A stretch of 64,000 bases of DNA from positions 56,742 to 120,741 of the forward strand of contig NZ_JACHIK010000013.1 in NCBI RefSeq assembly GCF_014203155.1. The letters run 5' to 3'. This DNA comes from Shinella fusca. GTDB lineage: Bacteria > Pseudomonadota > Alphaproteobacteria > Rhizobiales > Rhizobiaceae. The notes under the pieces were generated by a model. The model worked only from the letters and a program-made list of their open reading frames with translations, did no database searches and was not told where the DNA came from. A program made the translations under genes and the position numbers. Shown in pieces: positions 35,674-45,864 of the stretch (its first letter is position 1; each line of letters opens with the position of its first letter).

Positions 35674-37163
35674 ATGCTTCAGTCTCGGCAACTCCAGACA
35701 CCATCGCGCCGAAGGGCAAGGTAATTGCGTCGTTGTGGATGCTGCTGGCTGCTTCCGTTTGCGTGCTGTTGCTTCGCAAATTGGTTCATCAGTCTTTTTT
35801 CTTTGACGGGGGCATATACGCCTCTTTGGCGAGGAACCTCGCGGAAGGCACCGGCTCTGCTTGGAGACTGCACTTTTCGAACACTCTCTTTGCCGTCTTT
35901 TCGGAGCATCCGCCACTTATGATGTGGCTTGAATCTCTGGGGTTCATGGTTTTCGGTGATACGATTGCGGTCGAAAAAAGCTTTTCTCTACTGACGTTCG
36001 CAGTTTCGGGAATGCTTCTGTTCAAGATCTGGACCCGATTGCATGATGGCGACCCGCTCATGCAGCGCGCCGCGCCGCTCGCGCTTTTCATGACGCTTGT
36101 GGCGGGGCGCGTGAACTGGGGATTTGCCAATGGAATGCTGGAGAATCTGCTCACAGTTTTTACCCTGTGCGCCATCCTTCTCGTCGTCACGGCCTATGAT
36201 GCACGTCTGAATGCTTCTGCAATAAGGCGGATGGCTCTCGTCTTCGGTGCCGGCGTGGCGATTGTGCTCGCGCTTTTGACGAAGGGGCCTGTCGGCCTGT
36301 TTCCGTGGGCGGCGCCGATGCTTTACTGGATGGCGCTTCGCCGACCGGCATTTAGTGCCGTTGTCTTGGATAGCATCATCATTGCTGGCGTTATCGTGCT
36401 GTTCTTCCTGCTGCTTTGGTCTTTTGATGAATCCCGGGAAGCTTCGCAGCGCTATCTATCTGCTCAATTGCTGTCCAGCCTGGTTGGAGAACGCGGATAC
36501 AATGGTGGCGGCTTGGCCGCCTTCCGAAAAATCCTACTTGGCAATGGCTATTCGCTTTTGATTCTGGCATTGGTCTTTGCAGCAGGGAGCCTCTGGCGGA
36601 GGGCGAGTATCGATCCAGCTTTGCGCCGTGATCGATTACAGCGGTCGGTGTTCCTGCTGTTGGTAGGATGTTCGGCGTCTCTTCCAATAGCCATCAGTCC
36701 GCGCGTCGCGAATTTTTACTTCAACCCCTCCCTTCCGTATTTTTCTGCCGGTTTGTGCGCATTGTGCGCACCCGTTCTGATGGAAGGCCTCGGAAAACTT
36801 CGGGAGAAGGGGCAAAGCCGCTTGTGGATGGCGTCGATCGGCGCGCTCGCTTTAGGCGTTGTCGTCGTCGGCGTGAACGTGGGTCGCCTCGGCGTGGATC
36901 GGCAGACCATCATGACTGCACGCAAGATTGTTGACGTGGTCTGCAGTGGTGCGATGCCGTGCGATGAAACGATCAGTGCTTGCGGTAAGGTGTTGGAGGA
37001 CTGGGCTCTGCACACCTATATGCAGCGGTACTACAAGATCAGCATCGCGGATACATCGACCGAGATTGCGAAGTACCTTGTATCGGACGACAGTTGCGGG
37101 CCTTATCCCGTTTATACTGACACTGGAACAGACATCTCTCCATACCGTTTGCTTCGACACTGA
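35670..37163 (+). CDS. PMT/ArnT-like membrane glycosyltransferase
   Basis: A 497-residue integral membrane protein with about ten hydrophobic segments and the early FFDGGIYASLARNLA and FSEHPPLMMWLE motifs of the ArnT/PMT (GT-C) superfamily. These are expected to carry the acidic catalytic residue and the HPP loop. Enzymes of this type use polyprenyl-phosphate sugars in the periplasm. The ATG at 35670 overlaps the upstream GT2-GtrA stop by 4 bp (coupled), supporting a donor-maker plus transferase pair. The low-GC composition is shared with the upstream gene. A periplasmic C-terminal part has paired cysteines (VVCSGAMPCDE, ISACGK). The acceptor could be lipid A, a glycan or a protein; unknown. 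Confidence 0.82.
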   Translation: MNASVSATPDTIAPKGKVIASLWMLLAASVCVLLLRKLVHQSFFFDGGIYASLARNLAEGTGSAWRLHFSNTLFAVFSEHPPLMMWLESLGFMVFGDTIAVEKSFSLLTFAVSGMLLFKIWTRLHDGDPLMQRAAPLALFMTLVAGRVNWGFANGMLENLLTVFTLCAILLVVTAYDARLNASAIRRMALVFGAGVAIVLALLTKGPVGLFPWAAPMLYWMALRRPAFSAVVLDSIIIAGVIVLFFLLLWSFDESREASQRYLSAQLLSSLVGERGYNGGGLAAFRKILLGNGYSLLILALVFAAGSLWRRASIDPALRRDRLQRSVFLLLVGCSASLPIAISPRVANFYFNPSLPYFSAGLCALCAPVLMEGLGKLREKGQSRLWMASIGALALGVVVVGVNVGRLGVDRQTIMTARKIVDVVCSGAMPCDETISACGKVLEDWALHTYMQRYYKISIADTSTEIAKYLVSDDSCGPYPVYTDTGTDISPYRLLRH

Positions 37164-37248
37164 TTGTCACCGGGATCCAACCGGAGGACAATTACAAACG
37201 GAGCGGCACCGACCGCTTGGTTAAGGTTCTTGATGCTTTGGTGGCTGC

Positions 37249-37761
37249 ATGATCACCGTTCGCAATGCCCTTGAAGAGGATGTGCCGGGCCTGATCGAGA
37301 TCGGCGTGCGTGCCTGGGAACAGGCCGTGACGGGCGCCGTCGACCTCCAGATGCGGCGCGAGCATGCGCGCAACGCCTTCCAGCAGTTCCTTGCCAACCA
37401 TTGGCTGCGCGTCACCCTCGCCGAGGCGGACGGCGTTCCCGCCGGCTGGGCTTCCCGCGAGGCGCTGGACGACGAGATCACCGATCTCTGGGTCGATCCG
37501 CCACGGCAGCGCAAGGGGCTCGGCGCCGCGCTCCTTGCCGCGATGGAAGCGGAGATCGTCGCGGCCGGCTTCGAGGCCGCGCGGCTCCAGACCCATGCGC
37601 GCAATTCTGCCGCCGTCGGCTTCTTCCAGAAGCACGGCTATTCGGTGAGCTGGCTTTCCGTCGATTATTCCCCGCGCCTCGACCGCGACGTCGAATCGAT
37701 CGGCCTCCACCGGCAGCTCGTCGCTGACGAGCCGGTCGGCTACGGGCCGGGTGGGTTTTGA
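37249..37761 (+). CDS. GNAT family N-acetyltransferase
   Basis: A 170-residue acetyltransferase with the acetyl-CoA loop DPPRQRKGLGAALLAAMEAE (motif A R-Q-x-K-G-L-G) and a C-terminal NSAAVGFFQKHGY motif B. Composition returns to the high GC of the core immediately here, marking the edge of the glycosylation cassette. ATG 37249, no strong binding site. Substrate unknown. Confidence 0.88.
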   Translation: MITVRNALEEDVPGLIEIGVRAWEQAVTGAVDLQMRREHARNAFQQFLANHWLRVTLAEADGVPAGWASREALDDEITDLWVDPPRQRKGLGAALLAAMEAEIVAAGFEAARLQTHARNSAAVGFFQKHGYSVSWLSVDYSPRLDRDVESIGLHRQLVADEPVGYGPGGF

Positions 37762-37794
37762 GGAGAGGCGGCCTTCGCCGCCCCTCCCGGCTGC

Positions 37795-38052
37795 CTAGCG
37801 GTTGTTCAACTGCGAGCGCACCAGTTCCAGCCCGCGCTGGGTGATGCGATAGGGCCTGCCGCCGGAGGAGGCGATGCACCGCCGGCGTTTCAGCTTGCGG
37901 AAGAGCTCGATGTCGAGCCCGCCGGCCCGCCAGCCCTCGCGGGTGACGCAGGTCACGGCCACGATCGTTTTCGTTTCGTCTTTTTCGATGTCGATCCTGC
38001 CGCCCTGGGCGAGCAGGTGGAGAATGCGCTGTTCGGCGCGGGAAATGTCCAT
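37795..38052 (-). CDS. YjhX family protein (UPF0386)
   Basis: An 85-residue basic winged-helix-like protein with the family pattern: MDISRAEQRILHLLAQGGRI, then a C..REGW block, FRKLKRRRCIASSGGRPYRI and a LELVRSQLNNR end. E. coli YjhX is listed as a putative toxin in a YjhX-YjhQ pair. Interestingly the adjacent convergent gene encodes a GNAT protein, and YjhQ is also a GNAT acetyltransferase. The orientation is convergent rather than operonic, so a toxin-antitoxin role is open. Confidence 0.85.
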   Translation of the reverse strand: MDISRAEQRILHLLAQGGRIDIEKDETKTIVAVTCVTREGWRAGGLDIELFRKLKRRRCIASSGGRPYRITQRGLELVRSQLNNR

Positions 38053-38243
38053 TGTCTTGAGAATCCGTCCGGCGTTCGGATGAACGCGAAAAAACGTTCC
38101 GCCGCCCTGAGGGCGGCAGGCTCATCGTTTTTCCGACCCTGCGCGCAAAGCGTTGCGGGCAGGGTCCTCAGCAGGTCTCGGACGAGTTGGACATCAAAAC
38201 TCCATTTGCGGATATCCCGGGATAACCGGGAGAGCCGGGAAGG

Positions 38244-39146
38244 TCAATGCGACGGCCAGATCAGCGAATGGTGCAGGAACACCGCTGTCTTCACGCCATT
38301 GGCCGAGGCGAGCGAGATGTTGGCCGCGCCGAGCGCGATGTCGCCGGCGGCATAGAGGCCGGGCAGGGAGGTCTGGCCCGTGTCGTCGGTTGCAAGGATG
38401 CTGCCGACCGGCGTTTCCTTCAGCTTCAGGCCGCGCTCGGCGGGAATGTCGCTGCGCACGCGCGCCTCGGGCATCACGAAGAGCGCCTTCACCAGCGTCG
38501 GGATGCCGGGGCCCGTCTCGACGGAGAGCATGCCGTCCGGCCCGTCGGCAATGGCGGTGACGCGGCCGGGCCGGAGCCTGACCTTTCGGGCGGCGAGTAC
38601 GGCAAGCGCCTCCTCGTCCGGCTCCGGCACCATGTTGGTGAAAAGCGTGACGTCGCCCCAGTCGGCGACCACGGCGGCAAAGCGGGCCGCTTCGGCGGTG
38701 CGGGCCAGCACCCCGACGGGGCCGCCGCCCACCTCGTAGCCGTGGCAGTAGGGGCAATGCAGCACCGTCCTGCCCCAGCGCTCTGCAAGGCCGGGAATAT
38801 CGGGCAGCCGGTCCTCGAAGCCGGTGGCGAGCAGCACGCGCCGCCCCTCGATCCGTCCGCCGTCGCCGGTGACGACGGAAAAGCCGTCCCTTTCGCCGTC
38901 CAGCCGCTCGGCCGGTGCATCGCGGAAGGTGACGGTATCGTAGGCGTAAAGCTGCCGGCGGGCTTCCGCGAGGATATCGCGTCCCGGCCTGCCGTCCTGC
39001 GCGAGGAAGCCGTGCGAACGGGCGGCGAAGCGGTTGCGCGGCTCGCCGGTGTCGAGAACGGTGATGCGCCGGCGGGCGCGGGCAAGCTGCAGGGCGGCGG
39101 AAAGGCCGGCAAAGCCCCCGCCGATGATGATGGCATCTTCGGTCAT
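38244..39146 (-). CDS. thioredoxin-reductase-like NAD(P)/FAD oxidoreductase
   Basis: A 300-residue flavoprotein with an FAD-binding GGGFAGLSAAL at 9-19, redox-active CPYC within VLHCPYCHGYEVGG, and a second dinucleotide fold (GPVGVLARTAEAARF). The C-terminus has the GLYAAGDIALGAANISLA signature that contacts FAD. Shorter than TrxB (about 320) and divergent in the NADPH site, so probably a TrxR-like oxidoreductase of unknown partner. ATG 39146 after AAAGGATC. Likely cotranscribed with the rrf2 gene 84 bp upstream. Confidence 0.88.
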   Translation of the reverse strand: MTEDAIIIGGGFAGLSAALQLARARRRITVLDTGEPRNRFAARSHGFLAQDGRPGRDILAEARRQLYAYDTVTFRDAPAERLDGERDGFSVVTGDGGRIEGRRVLLATGFEDRLPDIPGLAERWGRTVLHCPYCHGYEVGGGPVGVLARTAEAARFAAVVADWGDVTLFTNMVPEPDEEALAVLAARKVRLRPGRVTAIADGPDGMLSVETGPGIPTLVKALFVMPEARVRSDIPAERGLKLKETPVGSILATDDTGQTSLPGLYAAGDIALGAANISLASANGVKTAVFLHHSLIWPSH

Positions 39147-39230
39147 GGTAGATCCTTTCTGTAGAGCGTGCGGCATCGTTCGCCCGGCAGGTGCCGGCCG
39201 TTCGATGCAGGTCTTGGGAATTGGTCGCCG

Positions 39231-39674
39231 CTAGCCGGTATCGGCCCGGCAGTGTTGCGCCGCCATCCGGAAATCGGCGGCAAGGTCGGCAAGCGTCGTG
39301 GCGGCGAAGCGCGCCATCAGGATCGCCTCGGCATCCTTCAGGGCATCGCCGATCACCCGGTTGACGGATTGCTCGACCGCGCAGCCCGGCATCTCCGTCG
39401 CCGGGCCGATCTGGAAGACGATAGGCTCTCCGAGCGCATTGTAGATGTCGAGCAACGAGATGTCGGCGAGCGGCCGGGCAAAGTGCCAGCCGCCGCCATG
39501 CCCGCGGCCGGACTGCACGATGCCGGCATCGCGAAGCCCGGCCATGGTGCGCCGAACGACGACGGCATTGGTGTCGAGGCAGAAGGCGAGGTCTTCCGAG
39601 GTCATCGGCGCCTCGCGCTCGGCCATGTGCATGAGTGCATGGAGGACGGCGGAAAGTCGGCTGTTTCTCTTCAT
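39231..39674 (-). CDS. Rrf2 family transcriptional regulator
   Basis: A 147-residue winged-helix regulator: SRLSAVLHALMHMAEREA, then TSEDLAFCLDTNAVVVRRTM (recognition helix), and GRGHGGGWHFARPLADIS (the wing). It has cysteines near 39, 103 and 142 but not the clustered C-x5-C-x5-C of IscR, so an Fe-S cluster of that type is unlikely; a thiol-based or other signal is possible. ATG 39674. A GTAAC-N7-GTTAC palindrome lies immediately upstream, consistent with autoregulation and control of the downstream oxidoreductase. Confidence 0.9.
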   Translation of the reverse strand: MKRNSRLSAVLHALMHMAEREAPMTSEDLAFCLDTNAVVVRRTMAGLRDAGIVQSGRGHGGGWHFARPLADISLLDIYNALGEPIVFQIGPATEMPGCAVEQSVNRVIGDALKDAEAILMARFAATTLADLAADFRMAAQHCRADTG

Positions 39675-39691
39675 GTAACAATAATAGTTAC
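39675..39691. promoter_or_regulatory. operator-like palindrome of the Rrf2 regulator
   Basis: GTAAC-AATAATA-GTTAC, a perfect 5+7+5 inverted repeat directly abutting the start codon of the rrf2-type gene and rich in A/T inside. It would cover the leader or promoter. Confidence 0.6.
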
Positions 39692-39731
39692 GAATTCGCC
39701 CGCATGTCAACACGCGCCGGCAAGAGGCCGC

Positions 39732-40037
39732 TCAGCCGGCACGCAGCATATCGAGCAGGGTGGGGCCGAAGATCAGCGCCGCCGGCACGAGCGCGGCGTG
39801 CAGAACGAGGATCGCCATCAGTTGCGTGCGGAATGGCTCCTTGCGCGTCTTGTGCCGTAGCAGGCGTTGCGCGGCGAAGGCGCCGAGACTGCCGCCGAGG
39901 AAGGCGAACTGCAGCAGCCGTGCCTCGGAAACGCGCCAGTGGCCGTCCCGCGCCGCTTCCTTGTCCCACCAGTAGAGGCAGAACGTGACGACGTTGAAGA
40001 GGAGGAAGATGACGAAAAGCGTTGCTGTCGTGCCCAT
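39732..40037 (-). CDS. DUF1294 membrane protein
   Basis: A 101-residue protein with three hydrophobic segments and the family core: [20 protein letters not shown], then [23 protein letters not shown] 40037. It is transcribed away from gatB, towards rrf2. Function unknown; in some bacteria the domain is fused to a cold-shock domain, absent here. Confidence 0.88.
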   Translation of the reverse strand: MGTTATLFVIFLLFNVVTFCLYWWDKEAARDGHWRVSEARLLQFAFLGGSLGAFAAQRLLRHKTRKEPFRTQLMAILVLHAALVPAALIFGPTLLDMLRAG

Positions 40038-40167
40038 GGCGCGCTTTATAGCCGGTCAACCTTGCGGCTTGGCTAACGAGGGTCGGCGGCACCCGCTGAA
40101 AACCTTGCGCCGCCTGCCCATATGTTCTACCGAGACAGCACCGAAGACACCACAAAAAGAGCCTGCA

Positions 40168-41670
40168 ATGACCCTCGTCGACGTCCGCACCCCCGATCCG
40201 AAACGCTTGATCCCCGGCGCCACCGGCGACTGGGAAGTCATCATCGGCATGGAGGTGCATGCGCAGGTCCTGTCCAATTCCAAGCTCTTCTCCGGCGCCT
40301 CCACCGAGTTCGGCAAGGCGCCGAACGCCAATGTCTCGCTTGTCGATGCCGCCATGCCCGGCATGCTGCCGGTCATCAACATCGAGTGCGTCCGGCAGGC
40401 GGTGCGCACGGGCCTCGGCCTCAAAGCCCAGATCAACCACCGCTCGATCTTCGACCGCAAGAACTACTTCTATCCGGACCTGCCGCAGGGCTACCAGATC
40501 TCGCAGTTCAAGGACCCGATCGTCGGCGAGGGCAAGATCGTCATCTCGCTCGGCCCGGATCGCCAGGGCAATTTCGAGGATATCGAGATCGGCATCGAGC
40601 GCCTGCACCTCGAGCAGGACGCCGGCAAGTCGATGCACGACCAGCATCCGACCATGTCCTATGTCGACCTCAACCGCTCGGGCGTGGCGCTGATGGAGAT
40701 CGTCTCCAAGCCGGACATGCGCTCTTCGGACGAGGCCAAGGCCTATATGACGAAGCTGCGCTCCATCGTGCGCTACCTCGGCACCTGCGACGGCAACATG
40801 GACGAGGGCTCCATGCGCGCCGACGTCAACGTCTCGGTACGCCGTCCGGGCGAGCCCTTCGGCACGCGCTGCGAGATCAAGAACGTCAACTCCATCCGCT
40901 TCATCGGCCAGGCCATCGAATATGAGGCCCGCCGCCAGATCGGCATTCTGGAAGACGGCGGTTCCATCGACCAGGAAACCCGCCTCTTCGATCCGGGCAA
41001 GGGCGAGACGCGCTCCATGCGCTCCAAGGAAGACGCGCACGACTACCGCTATTTCCCCGATCCGGACCTCTTGCCGCTCGAATTCGACAACGCCTTCGTC
41101 GCCTCGCTTCTCGCCGACCTGCCGGAACTGCCGGACGACAAGAAGCTGCGCTTCGTCAAGGATCTCGGCCTTTCGGTCTATGACGCCTCGGTGCTCGTCT
41201 CGGAAAAGGCGATCGCCGATTATTACGAGGCCGTCGCCGCCGGCCGCGACGGCAAGATTGCCGCCAACTGGGTCATCAACGACCTGCTCGGCGCCTTGAA
41301 CAAGGACGGCAAAGCCATTGAAGAGACTCCGGTTTCGCCCGACCAGCTCGGCGGCATCATCGATCTCATCAAGGACGGCACCATCTCCGGCAAGATCGCC
41401 AAGGACCTCTTCGAGATCGTCTGGAACGAGGGCGGTAACCCGGCGGAGATCGTCGAGGCGCGCGGCATGAAGCAGGTGACCGATACCGGCGCCATCGAGA
41501 AGGCCGTGGACGAGATCATCGCCGCGAACCCCGACCAGGTCGAGAAGGTCAAGGCCAAGCCCACGCTTGCCGGCTGGTTCGTCGGCCAGGTGATGAAGGC
41601 GACGGGCGGCAAGGCCAACCCGCAGGCCGTGCAGGCCCTCGTCAAGGCCAAGCTCGGCATCGAGGAGTAA
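40168..41670 (+). CDS. gatB: Asp-tRNA(Asn)/Glu-tRNA(Gln) amidotransferase subunit B
   Basis: tRNA-binding and amidating subunit of GatCAB. The 500 residues contain [20 protein letters not shown] at the start of the cradle domain, [14 protein letters not shown], the phosphate/ammonia channel region [20 protein letters not shown], and a C-terminal YqeY-like helical tail domain (from about 350). ATG 40168 is chosen; the upstream frame overlaps DUF1294. gatC-gatA lie 5.7 kb upstream. Confidence 0.97.
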   Translation: MTLVDVRTPDPKRLIPGATGDWEVIIGMEVHAQVLSNSKLFSGASTEFGKAPNANVSLVDAAMPGMLPVINIECVRQAVRTGLGLKAQINHRSIFDRKNYFYPDLPQGYQISQFKDPIVGEGKIVISLGPDRQGNFEDIEIGIERLHLEQDAGKSMHDQHPTMSYVDLNRSGVALMEIVSKPDMRSSDEAKAYMTKLRSIVRYLGTCDGNMDEGSMRADVNVSVRRPGEPFGTRCEIKNVNSIRFIGQAIEYEARRQIGILEDGGSIDQETRLFDPGKGETRSMRSKEDAHDYRYFPDPDLLPLEFDNAFVASLLADLPELPDDKKLRFVKDLGLSVYDASVLVSEKAIADYYEAVAAGRDGKIAANWVINDLLGALNKDGKAIEETPVSPDQLGGIIDLIKDGTISGKIAKDLFEIVWNEGGNPAEIVEARGMKQVTDTGAIEKAVDEIIAANPDQVEKVKAKPTLAGWFVGQVMKATGGKANPQAVQALVKAKLGIEE

Positions 41671-41674
41671 CCCG

Positions 41675-42175
41675 GTGTTTTTTGTCCGTACTGCCTCGGA
41701 GCGTGATCTGGCGAAGGTCAGCGCGCTTCTGGCCGAGACGTGGCACGCGACCTATGACGGCCTCTACGGCGCGGACAAGGTGAGCGAGATCACGGCGCGC
41801 TGGCATTCCGTGCCGGCGCTGAAGGCCCGGCTGGAGCGGAAAGACAGCGAGTTCGTCGTCGCCGACAACGGCAGGGAGTTCGCCGGCATGGGCTATGTCG
41901 CCATGGCGAAGGACCGGCCGAAGACGGCGCTGCTGCACCAGCTCTACGTGCTGCCGCGCTACCAGCGGCAGGGCATCGGCCGCGACATGTTCGCCGAGCT
42001 CGAGACCTGTTTTCCCGATGCCAATGCCATGCTGCTGGAGGTCGATCCGCGCAACGAAGCGGCGGTCGCCTTCTATCTGGCGCACGGCTTTGCCAAGGTC
42101 GGCGAGGCCAGGCACACGGCGGACGACGTTTCCGGCGTGCCGCTGCACGTCTACGAGAAGCCGCTCGGCAGCTGA
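41675..42175 (+). CDS. GNAT family N-acetyltransferase
   Basis: A 166-residue acetyltransferase: N-terminal VRTASERDLAKVSALLAETW, acetyl-CoA loop LPRYQRQGIGRDMFAELE, and DPRNEAAVAFYLAHGF. It begins with GTG only 4 bp after the gatB stop, so it is probably cotranscribed with gatB. It resembles RimI/PA4866-like general GNATs; target unknown. Confidence 0.9.
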   Translation: MFFVRTASERDLAKVSALLAETWHATYDGLYGADKVSEITARWHSVPALKARLERKDSEFVVADNGREFAGMGYVAMAKDRPKTALLHQLYVLPRYQRQGIGRDMFAELETCFPDANAMLLEVDPRNEAAVAFYLAHGFAKVGEARHTADDVSGVPLHVYEKPLGS

Positions 42176-42304
42176 AAAGCGGCGAAAAGCCCCATGCGAA
42201 GGCGCGGGAATCGCTGGACATTCCGGCCCCGCCGCGCCATAAGCGGAAGAAAATATCAGTCTCGGGCCGCGCTTCCGGCATGGCCCTGCCAAGGACGCCA
42301 GCCC

Positions 42305-42700
42305 ATGAACCTTCTCAAGCAGATCTTCACCTGGTGGAACGGTCAGACGATCGGCACCCGCTTTCACACCTGGCGCTTCGGCACCCGGGTCGGACAGGAT
42401 GAGTTCGGCAACGTCTATTATCAGGGCGGCAAGGATTCCGAGGGGCGCACGCGCCGCTGGGTGATCTACAATGGTTACGCCGAAGCCTCGGCCATTCCGG
42501 CCGGCTGGCACGGCTGGATGCACCACCGCACCGACGTTTCCCCGGCCGACGAGGATTACAAGGCGCGCGAGTGGGAACAGCCGCACCGCAAGAACCCCAC
42601 CGGCACCGCCCAGGCCTATCGCCCGCCGGGCTCGATTGCCGCTGCCGGCGAGCGTCCGCGCGTGACGGGCGACTACGATGCCTGGACGCCGGGCAACTGA
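42305..42700 (+). CDS. NADH:ubiquinone oxidoreductase accessory subunit NDUFA12 family
   Basis: A 131-residue protein homologous to mitochondrial complex I subunit B17.2/NDUFA12, an accessory subunit shared by alphaproteobacteria and mitochondria. The conserved core is RFGTRVGQDEFGNVYYQGG, followed by RRWVIYNGYAEASAIPAGWH (G-x-P/W-H-x-W-M-H-H) and AYRPPGSI. ATG 42305. It lies alone, away from nuo genes, as usual in rhizobia. It precedes a DUF2155 gene by 77 bp. Confidence 0.93.
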   Translation: MNLLKQIFTWWNGQTIGTRFHTWRFGTRVGQDEFGNVYYQGGKDSEGRTRRWVIYNGYAEASAIPAGWHGWMHHRTDVSPADEDYKAREWEQPHRKNPTGTAQAYRPPGSIAAAGERPRVTGDYDAWTPGN

Positions 42701-42777
42701 CACCGATTTGGCCACATTTCGCCGGTAGCTCCGAACGGGCCGGCAAAGGCCGGCGCGGAGCGCAGGAGACGGCATCG

Positions 42778-43233
42778 ATGACAATCGGCTTTTCGACGGC
42801 AAGGGCAGGGCGGCGGCTTCTTTCGGTCGCGCTCGCAATGGCGGCTGCCGGCATCGCCATGGCGCCCATGCCCTCCAAGGCCGCGCGCATCGAAAATCCC
42901 GTCGCCACCTTTTCCGGCATCGACAAGATCACCGGCCGCATCACCAGCTTCGATGTCTATATCGGCGAGACCGTGCAGTTCGGCGCGCTGCAGGTGACGC
43001 CGAAGGTCTGCTACAGCCGCGACGATACCGAGGCGCAGAAGATCACCTCCTTCGTCGAGGTTGACGAGATCACGCTCGACCGCAAGATCCGCCGCATCTT
43101 CACCGGCTGGATGTTCGCCGACAGCCCCGGCCTCAACGCCGTGGAGCACCCCGTCTACGACGTGTGGCTGACCGAGTGCAAGGCGAAGTCCGACGTCCCG
43201 CCGCCGGATGATTCTCAGGCGAAGGCCGAGTAA
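42778..43233 (+). CDS. DUF2155 secreted protein
   Basis: A 151-residue exported protein with a signal peptide (RRLLSVALAMAAAGIAMAPM, cleavage about residue 35). The DUF2155 core reads ITGRITSFDVYIGETVQFG, VTPKVCYSRDDTEAQ, RIFTGWMFADSPGLNAVEHP, and VYDVWLTECK. The two cysteines could pair. ATG 42778 follows CAGGAGACGG. Alphaproteobacterial, periplasmic, function unknown; typically near aat/accBC, as here. Confidence 0.9.
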   Translation: MTIGFSTARAGRRLLSVALAMAAAGIAMAPMPSKAARIENPVATFSGIDKITGRITSFDVYIGETVQFGALQVTPKVCYSRDDTEAQKITSFVEVDEITLDRKIRRIFTGWMFADSPGLNAVEHPVYDVWLTECKAKSDVPPPDDSQAKAE

Positions 43234-43246
43234 GGTTCCGTGACGC

Positions 43247-43384
43247 GTGGATCCTCGGGTCGAGCCCGAGGATGACGGAGGGGAGGAGGTTTCCTTCCGT
43301 CGACTGGCGCGGCATAGGCCACGCTGCTTTTATCGCAATTCTCTCTTCTTGCGTCATCCTCGGGCTTGACCCGAGGATCCACGG
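43247..43384. repeat. second inverted pair of the GGATCCTCGG repeat family
   Basis: One copy at 43247-43280 (GTGGATCCTCGGGTCGAGCC, then CGAGGATGACGG) and an opposite copy at 43352-43384 (CGTCATCCTCGGGCTTGACC, then CGAGGATCCACG), 71 bp apart. The second copy ends 8 bp from the aat stop, so it would form part of the 3' end of the aat transcript. Confidence 0.85.
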
Positions 43385-43392
43385 CACGACCG

Positions 43393-44007
43393 TCAGAACG
43401 GCAAATGCGGCGAGGCCAGCGCGCCCGCCAGCATGTCCTCGTACTCGATCTTCGGCACGTCGATCGCCCCGAACGTCTTCAGGTGCTCGGTGGTGAACTG
43501 CGTGTCGAGCAGGCGGAAGCCGCGTTCCTTCAGCCGTTCCACCAGATGGACGAGGCAGATCTTGGAGGCGTCCGTGCGCCGGGAGAACATGCTCTCGCCG
43601 AAGAAGGCAGCGCCCAGCGAGACGCCGTAGAGGCCACCGACGAGCGTGTCGCCCTCCCAAGCCTCGACGGAGTGCGCATGGCCCATGCGGTGGAGCGTGC
43701 CGTAGAGCGACTTGATCTTCGCGTTGATCCAGGTCGACGGCCGGTCCGGCGCGGCCTCGGCGCAGGCGGCCACCACCGCGTCGAAGGCGGTGTCGAAACG
43801 GATGTCGAAAGGTTTCCTGCGGATCGTCCTGGCGAGGCTGCGCGAGACGTGGAAGCCATCGAGCGGGATGACGCCCCGCATGTCCGGCTCGACCCAGAAA
43901 AGCTCCGGGTCGTCCGCCGAATCGGCCATCGGGAAGAGGCCGATGGAATAGGCGCGCAGGAGGAGTTCCGGGGTGATCTCCGGGTGCCTGCTGCGCCGCC
44001 CTGCCAT
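43393..44007 (-). CDS. aat: leucyl/phenylalanyl-tRNA--protein transferase
   Basis: Adds Leu or Phe to N-terminal Arg/Lys residues, creating N-degrons for ClpAP. The 204 residues hold [39 protein letters not shown] (quoted as in the family), [20 protein letters not shown], and [23 protein letters not shown] 44007, 13 bp after accC: last gene of the aroQ-accB-accC-aat operon, a standing arrangement in rhizobia. Confidence 0.96.
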   Translation of the reverse strand: MAGRRSRHPEITPELLLRAYSIGLFPMADSADDPELFWVEPDMRGVIPLDGFHVSRSLARTIRRKPFDIRFDTAFDAVVAACAEAAPDRPSTWINAKIKSLYGTLHRMGHAHSVEAWEGDTLVGGLYGVSLGAAFFGESMFSRRTDASKICLVHLVERLKERGFRLLDTQFTTEHLKTFGAIDVPKIEYEDMLAGALASPHLPF

Positions 44008-44020
44008 GACCGGCGCCCTC

Positions 44021-45367
<1,347 letters not shown>

Positions 45368-45377
45368 GGGACCCGCC

Positions 45378-45842
45378 TTATTCGATGACGATCAGCGGTT
45401 CGCCGTATTCGACCGGGCTTGCATCCGAGACGAGGATTTCGGTGACCTTGCCTGAGCGCGGCGCGGGGATCTGGTTCATCGTCTTCATGGCTTCGATGAT
45501 GAGGATGGTCTGGCCTTCCTTGACGCTTGCGCCGACTTCGACGAAGGCGCGGGCGCCCGGGGCGGGCGAGAGGTAGGCCGTGCCCACCATCGGCGCCGTC
45601 ACGGCGTTCTTGTTGTTGCGGGCGTCGGCGGGGGCTGCCGCTGCGGCGGGCGCGGCGGCCGGGGCCGCGCTGAGGGCGGGAGCGGCGATCGGGGCCTGGA
45701 CATATTGCGGCGTGCCGGCGCGCGAGACGCGGATGCGCAGGTCGTCCTGCTCCACTTCGATCTCGGTCAGGTCCGTCTCGTTGAGGATGTTGGCGAGATC
45801 GCGGATCAGAGCCTGATCGATGCCGTGTTTCTTTTCAGCCAT
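45378..45842 (-). CDS. accB: acetyl-CoA carboxylase biotin carboxyl carrier protein
   Basis: Carries biotin between carboxylase and transferase. The 154 residues have an N-terminal helical region, an Ala/Pro-rich flexible linker at about 48-75, and a C-terminal biotinyl domain with K120 in [11 protein letters not shown]. The usual EAMKM is EAMKT, seen in other alphaproteobacterial AccB. The thumb loop SPAPGAR is present. ATG 45842; the longer frame upstream lacks a credible start. 22 bp after aroQ. Confidence 0.97.
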   Translation of the reverse strand: MAEKKHGIDQALIRDLANILNETDLTEIEVEQDDLRIRVSRAGTPQYVQAPIAAPALSAAPAAAPAAAAAPADARNNKNAVTAPMVGTAYLSPAPGARAFVEVGASVKEGQTILIIEAMKTMNQIPAPRSGKVTEILVSDASPVEYGEPLIVIE

Positions 45843-45864
45843 GGAAGTGAGCCTCTGGTTCTTC

